A stretch of DNA of 35,218 bases, taken from contig CAZCOE010000073.1 of the NCBI GenBank assembly GCA_964500525.1, positions 1 to 35,218 of the forward strand, written 5' to 3'. Position numbers and translations under genes: made by a program. The stretch is from RGIG7378 sp964500525. Lineage in GTDB: Bacteria > Bacillota > Clostridia > RGIG7378. Every line of letters begins with the position of its first letter. Position 1 is the first letter of the stretch. Below are positions 33,444 through 35,218 of the stretch, one piece after another. The notes beneath the pieces were generated by a model. It made no database searches and had not been told where the DNA came from. It saw nothing but the letters and a program-made list of their open reading frames with translations.

Positions 33444-33472
33444 TTGAACTGATAAATTGGTGATGATATACT
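33444..33472 (+). promoter_or_regulatory. Promoter of the EIIC-like gene
   Basis: TTGAAC (33444-33449) and TATACT (33467-33472) are 17 bases apart, with TGA before the -10 (extended -10). The divergent promoter above begins only six bases upstream. Confidence 0.75.
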
Positions 33473-33502
33473 GTCGAAAATTAAAGGCGGAGGTATTCCC
33501 CA

Positions 33503-34561
33503 ATGGCAAGAGCAAAGGGAAGCAATGAAAATGCCGGAGTTGTAGGACGCATTTTCGATAGATATTTCGTTAAAGCGATGAGCTTTATGGCCCAGGGTTT
33601 GTTTGCATCGCTGATTATCGGATTGATTATCAGTCAGCTTGCGAAAATTCCCTACCTGGGCTTCTTGTCCTCAATTGGAAATCAACTGGGAGCATCTTCT
33701 CCCGTTATAGGCGGAGCAATCGGCGCCGCAATTGCATATGGATTTCAATGTAAGGCACTGGTGGTTTTTTCATCTATTGCTGCCGGTGCAATCGGATACG
33801 CAGCAGGTGGTCCCTTGGGAGCATACATAGCAGGCGTTGTGGGAGCCGAGCTGGGCAACCTGGTGGCCGGCAGAACCAAGCTGGATATTGTTGTAACTCC
33901 CTTTGTTACTATTGTGTCAGGCGGTTTGGCAGGTATCCTGGTTGGTCCCTACTTCCAGAGATTTATGACCTGGCTTGGCACAGTTATAGGCAATGCCACA
34001 GAGCTTAACCCATTTATCATGGGTATTACAGTGGCTGTTTTGGTGGGTTTGGCGTTGACAGCTCCCATCAGCAGCGCTGCTATCTGCATTTCCCTATGGG
34101 GCAGTGTGAATATGACTACAGGCATGATGCTTGCAGCAGGTGCAGCAGCAGTAGGCTGCAGCGCACAGATGGTTGGTTTTGCAATTGCCAGCCGCAATGA
34201 TAACAGCGTAGGCGGCTTCCTGTCCCAGGCCCTGGGAACATCTATGCTGCAGATTGGCAACATTATGAAGCATCCCCAGATCCTGATTGCTCCCACACTT
34301 ACAGGCGCAATCCTGGGACCCATTTCCACTTGTCTCCTCAGGATGACAAACACAGCAACCGGCGCCGGCATGGGTACATCCGGCCTGGTGGGTCAGTTTG
34401 GGGCATTTGCTGCTATGAGCGGCAGCATGAACAGCTGGATTGTGGTTCTGGAGATTGTGCTCATGCACATAGTGGCTCCTGCAGCTATTACATTGCTGTT
34501 TGACAGCCTGCTGCGGAAAATCGGCTGGATAAAGCCAGGATATATGTGTATCGAGAAGTAA
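33503..34561 (+). CDS. PTS EIIC-like membrane protein (PTS_EIIC_2 type), 352 aa
   Basis: Polytopic protein with nine or ten membrane segments and glycine-rich loops: SLIIGLIISQLAKIPYLGFL, GGAIGAAIAYGFQCKAL, VVGAELGNLVAGRTKLDIVV. This pattern matches the stand-alone PTS_EIIC_2 group seen in Firmicutes, which lacks its own IIA/IIB. Transport substrate is unknown and PTS function doubtful. RBS GGCGGAGG and a good promoter precede ATG. The stop is one base before the Fe-S protein start, so the two are co-transcribed. Confidence 0.75.
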   Translation: MARAKGSNENAGVVGRIFDRYFVKAMSFMAQGLFASLIIGLIISQLAKIPYLGFLSSIGNQLGASSPVIGGAIGAAIAYGFQCKALVVFSSIAAGAIGYAAGGPLGAYIAGVVGAELGNLVAGRTKLDIVVTPFVTIVSGGLAGILVGPYFQRFMTWLGTVIGNATELNPFIMGITVAVLVGLALTAPISSAAICISLWGSVNMTTGMMLAAGAAAVGCSAQMVGFAIASRNDNSVGGFLSQALGTSMLQIGNIMKHPQILIAPTLTGAILGPISTCLLRMTNTATGAGMGTSGLVGQFGAFAAMSGSMNSWIVVLEIVLMHIVAPAAITLLFDSLLRKIGWIKPGYMCIEK

Positions 34562-34562
34562 A

Positions 34563-35218
34563 ATGGACATCAGAGACAGATTACACTCCATTGCCTACGA
34601 TATGGGAGCGGACATGTTTGCCATATCCGATGTCAGCCGGGGAGAGGACCCGGATCTGCAGAACCTGCCCAATTGCATTACAGTGGGAGTGCATTTGTCC
34701 GATTATCTGATTTCAGGAATAACCCAGGGACCTACCTATACATACTACCAGCACTACAGGACAGTGAACACATTGATAGATCAGATTACTGCCAGGCTGG
34801 TTATTGAACTTCAGAGAGAGGGCTATGATGCCTTTGCCATACCGGCTTCCCAATCGGTGAAGGATAGGGATGGAGAGTATAGAGGCGTATTTCCCCACAA
34901 GACCGGAGCAGTCCACGGCGGCCTGGGATGGATAGGCAGGAATGGCCTGCTGATTACAGAACAATATGGGCCTGCAGTTCGTCTGGGCAGTGTATTGACC
35001 AATGCTCCCTTTGAGGATGCCATAGACCGCAGCGAAAGCATGGCACTGTTGGCACAGAAATACTGCGGCAATTGTTCCATCTGTGTGGACAGCTGCCCGT
35101 CCAAAGCCCTTCGTGGTGGACTGTGGCAGCCAGGCGTTCCCAGGGACGAACTGGTGGATGCTGCGGTTTGCTCCAGCTTCATGACCAAGGCCTACGGACA
35201 CATAGGCAGAGGATCGGT
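34563..35218 (+). CDS. QueG-like 4Fe-4S protein (partial, runs off the window)
   Basis: An open frame from ATG 34563 continues past the window end, with 218 codons visible. HKTGAVHGGLGWIGRNGLLI and the cluster motif CGNCSICVDSCPSKAL resemble the epoxyqueuosine reductase family, which reduces epoxyqueuosine in tRNA with cobalamin and two 4Fe-4S clusters. The first Cys-rich motif C-x2-C-x2-C-x3-CP is complete. The N-terminal domain is shorter than in QueG itself, so a 4Fe-4S double-cluster paralogue of unknown role is equally likely. It follows the EIIC-like gene by one base. Confidence 0.75.
   Translation, partial: MDIRDRLHSIAYDMGADMFAISDVSRGEDPDLQNLPNCITVGVHLSDYLISGITQGPTYTYYQHYRTVNTLIDQITARLVIELQREGYDAFAIPASQSVKDRDGEYRGVFPHKTGAVHGGLGWIGRNGLLITEQYGPAVRLGSVLTNAPFEDAIDRSESMALLAQKYCGNCSICVDSCPSKALRGGLWQPGVPRDELVDAAVCSSFMTKAYGHIGRGS

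Noticed and set aside
1..35218. tRNA, rRNA or known riboswitch
   Set aside because: I saw no cloverleaf-like or ribosomal sequence and no recognisable riboswitch consensus in the leaders.

Overview
The window looks like chromosome from a low-to-mid GC Gram-positive of class Clostridia, probably an uncultured gut species. The main evidence is a SCIFF ranthipeptide gene with its radical SAM maturase (a clostridial hallmark), LuxS, PepF, AGGAGG-type ribosome binding sites, a Tad pilus operon with no outer-membrane secretin, and paired wall-associated SanA/DUF218 proteins. I see no rRNA, tRNA, CRISPR array or transposase.

Layout. 1-2759: tail of an ABC ATPase and its FtsX/MacB-type permease. 2975-3652: a SanA/DUF218 protein. 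3653-5000: an AT-richer insert-like stretch with an orphan RelB/DinJ antitoxin and a HIT protein. 5090-5557: luxS. 5699-7722: a TetR-ABC ATPase-ABC permease operon with a palindromic operator. 8220-9923: an AAA ATPase followed by a broken rloB, which I read as a decayed AbiL-like defence pair. 10029-13007: a TIM-barrel hydrolase-like gene divergent from a CDP-ribitol pair (tarI, tarJ). 13169-14368: a CofE-like gene. 14760-19757: SCIFF precursor and maturase, an Orn/Lys/Arg decarboxylase-fold protein, a YnbB-type PLP enzyme and an SDR. 20536-23125 (minus): pepF and a second SanA/DUF218 paralogue. 23371-32557: a compact Tad operon (tadZ, cpaB, tadA, tadB, tadC, flp, two TadE-like pseudopilins, two unknown exported proteins, prepilin peptidase). 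32523-33374 (minus): a degenerate P-type-ATPase-like membrane protein. 33503 to the end: an EIIC-like membrane protein and a partial QueG-like Fe-S protein.

The most unusual feature is non-coding. A family of composite intergenic repeats occupies five intergenic loci (2760-2938, 7732-7992, 9927-10031, 14377-14655, 19761-20538). Units are built from heptads of the type AGTGAAG, a conserved core and, at many unit edges, a hairpin whose two arms change together between copies. Units occur in both orientations, so several loci form large imperfect palindromes. They always lie at the ends of genes or operons, and twice they supply the stop codon of the adjoining gene.

The Tad operon is the other highlight. 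Its small pilin gene (28144-28311) is easily missed, and the pilin lacks the usual Glu+5. The two exported proteins before the prepilin peptidase are unrecognised. All functions are inferred from reading motifs, without database searches.
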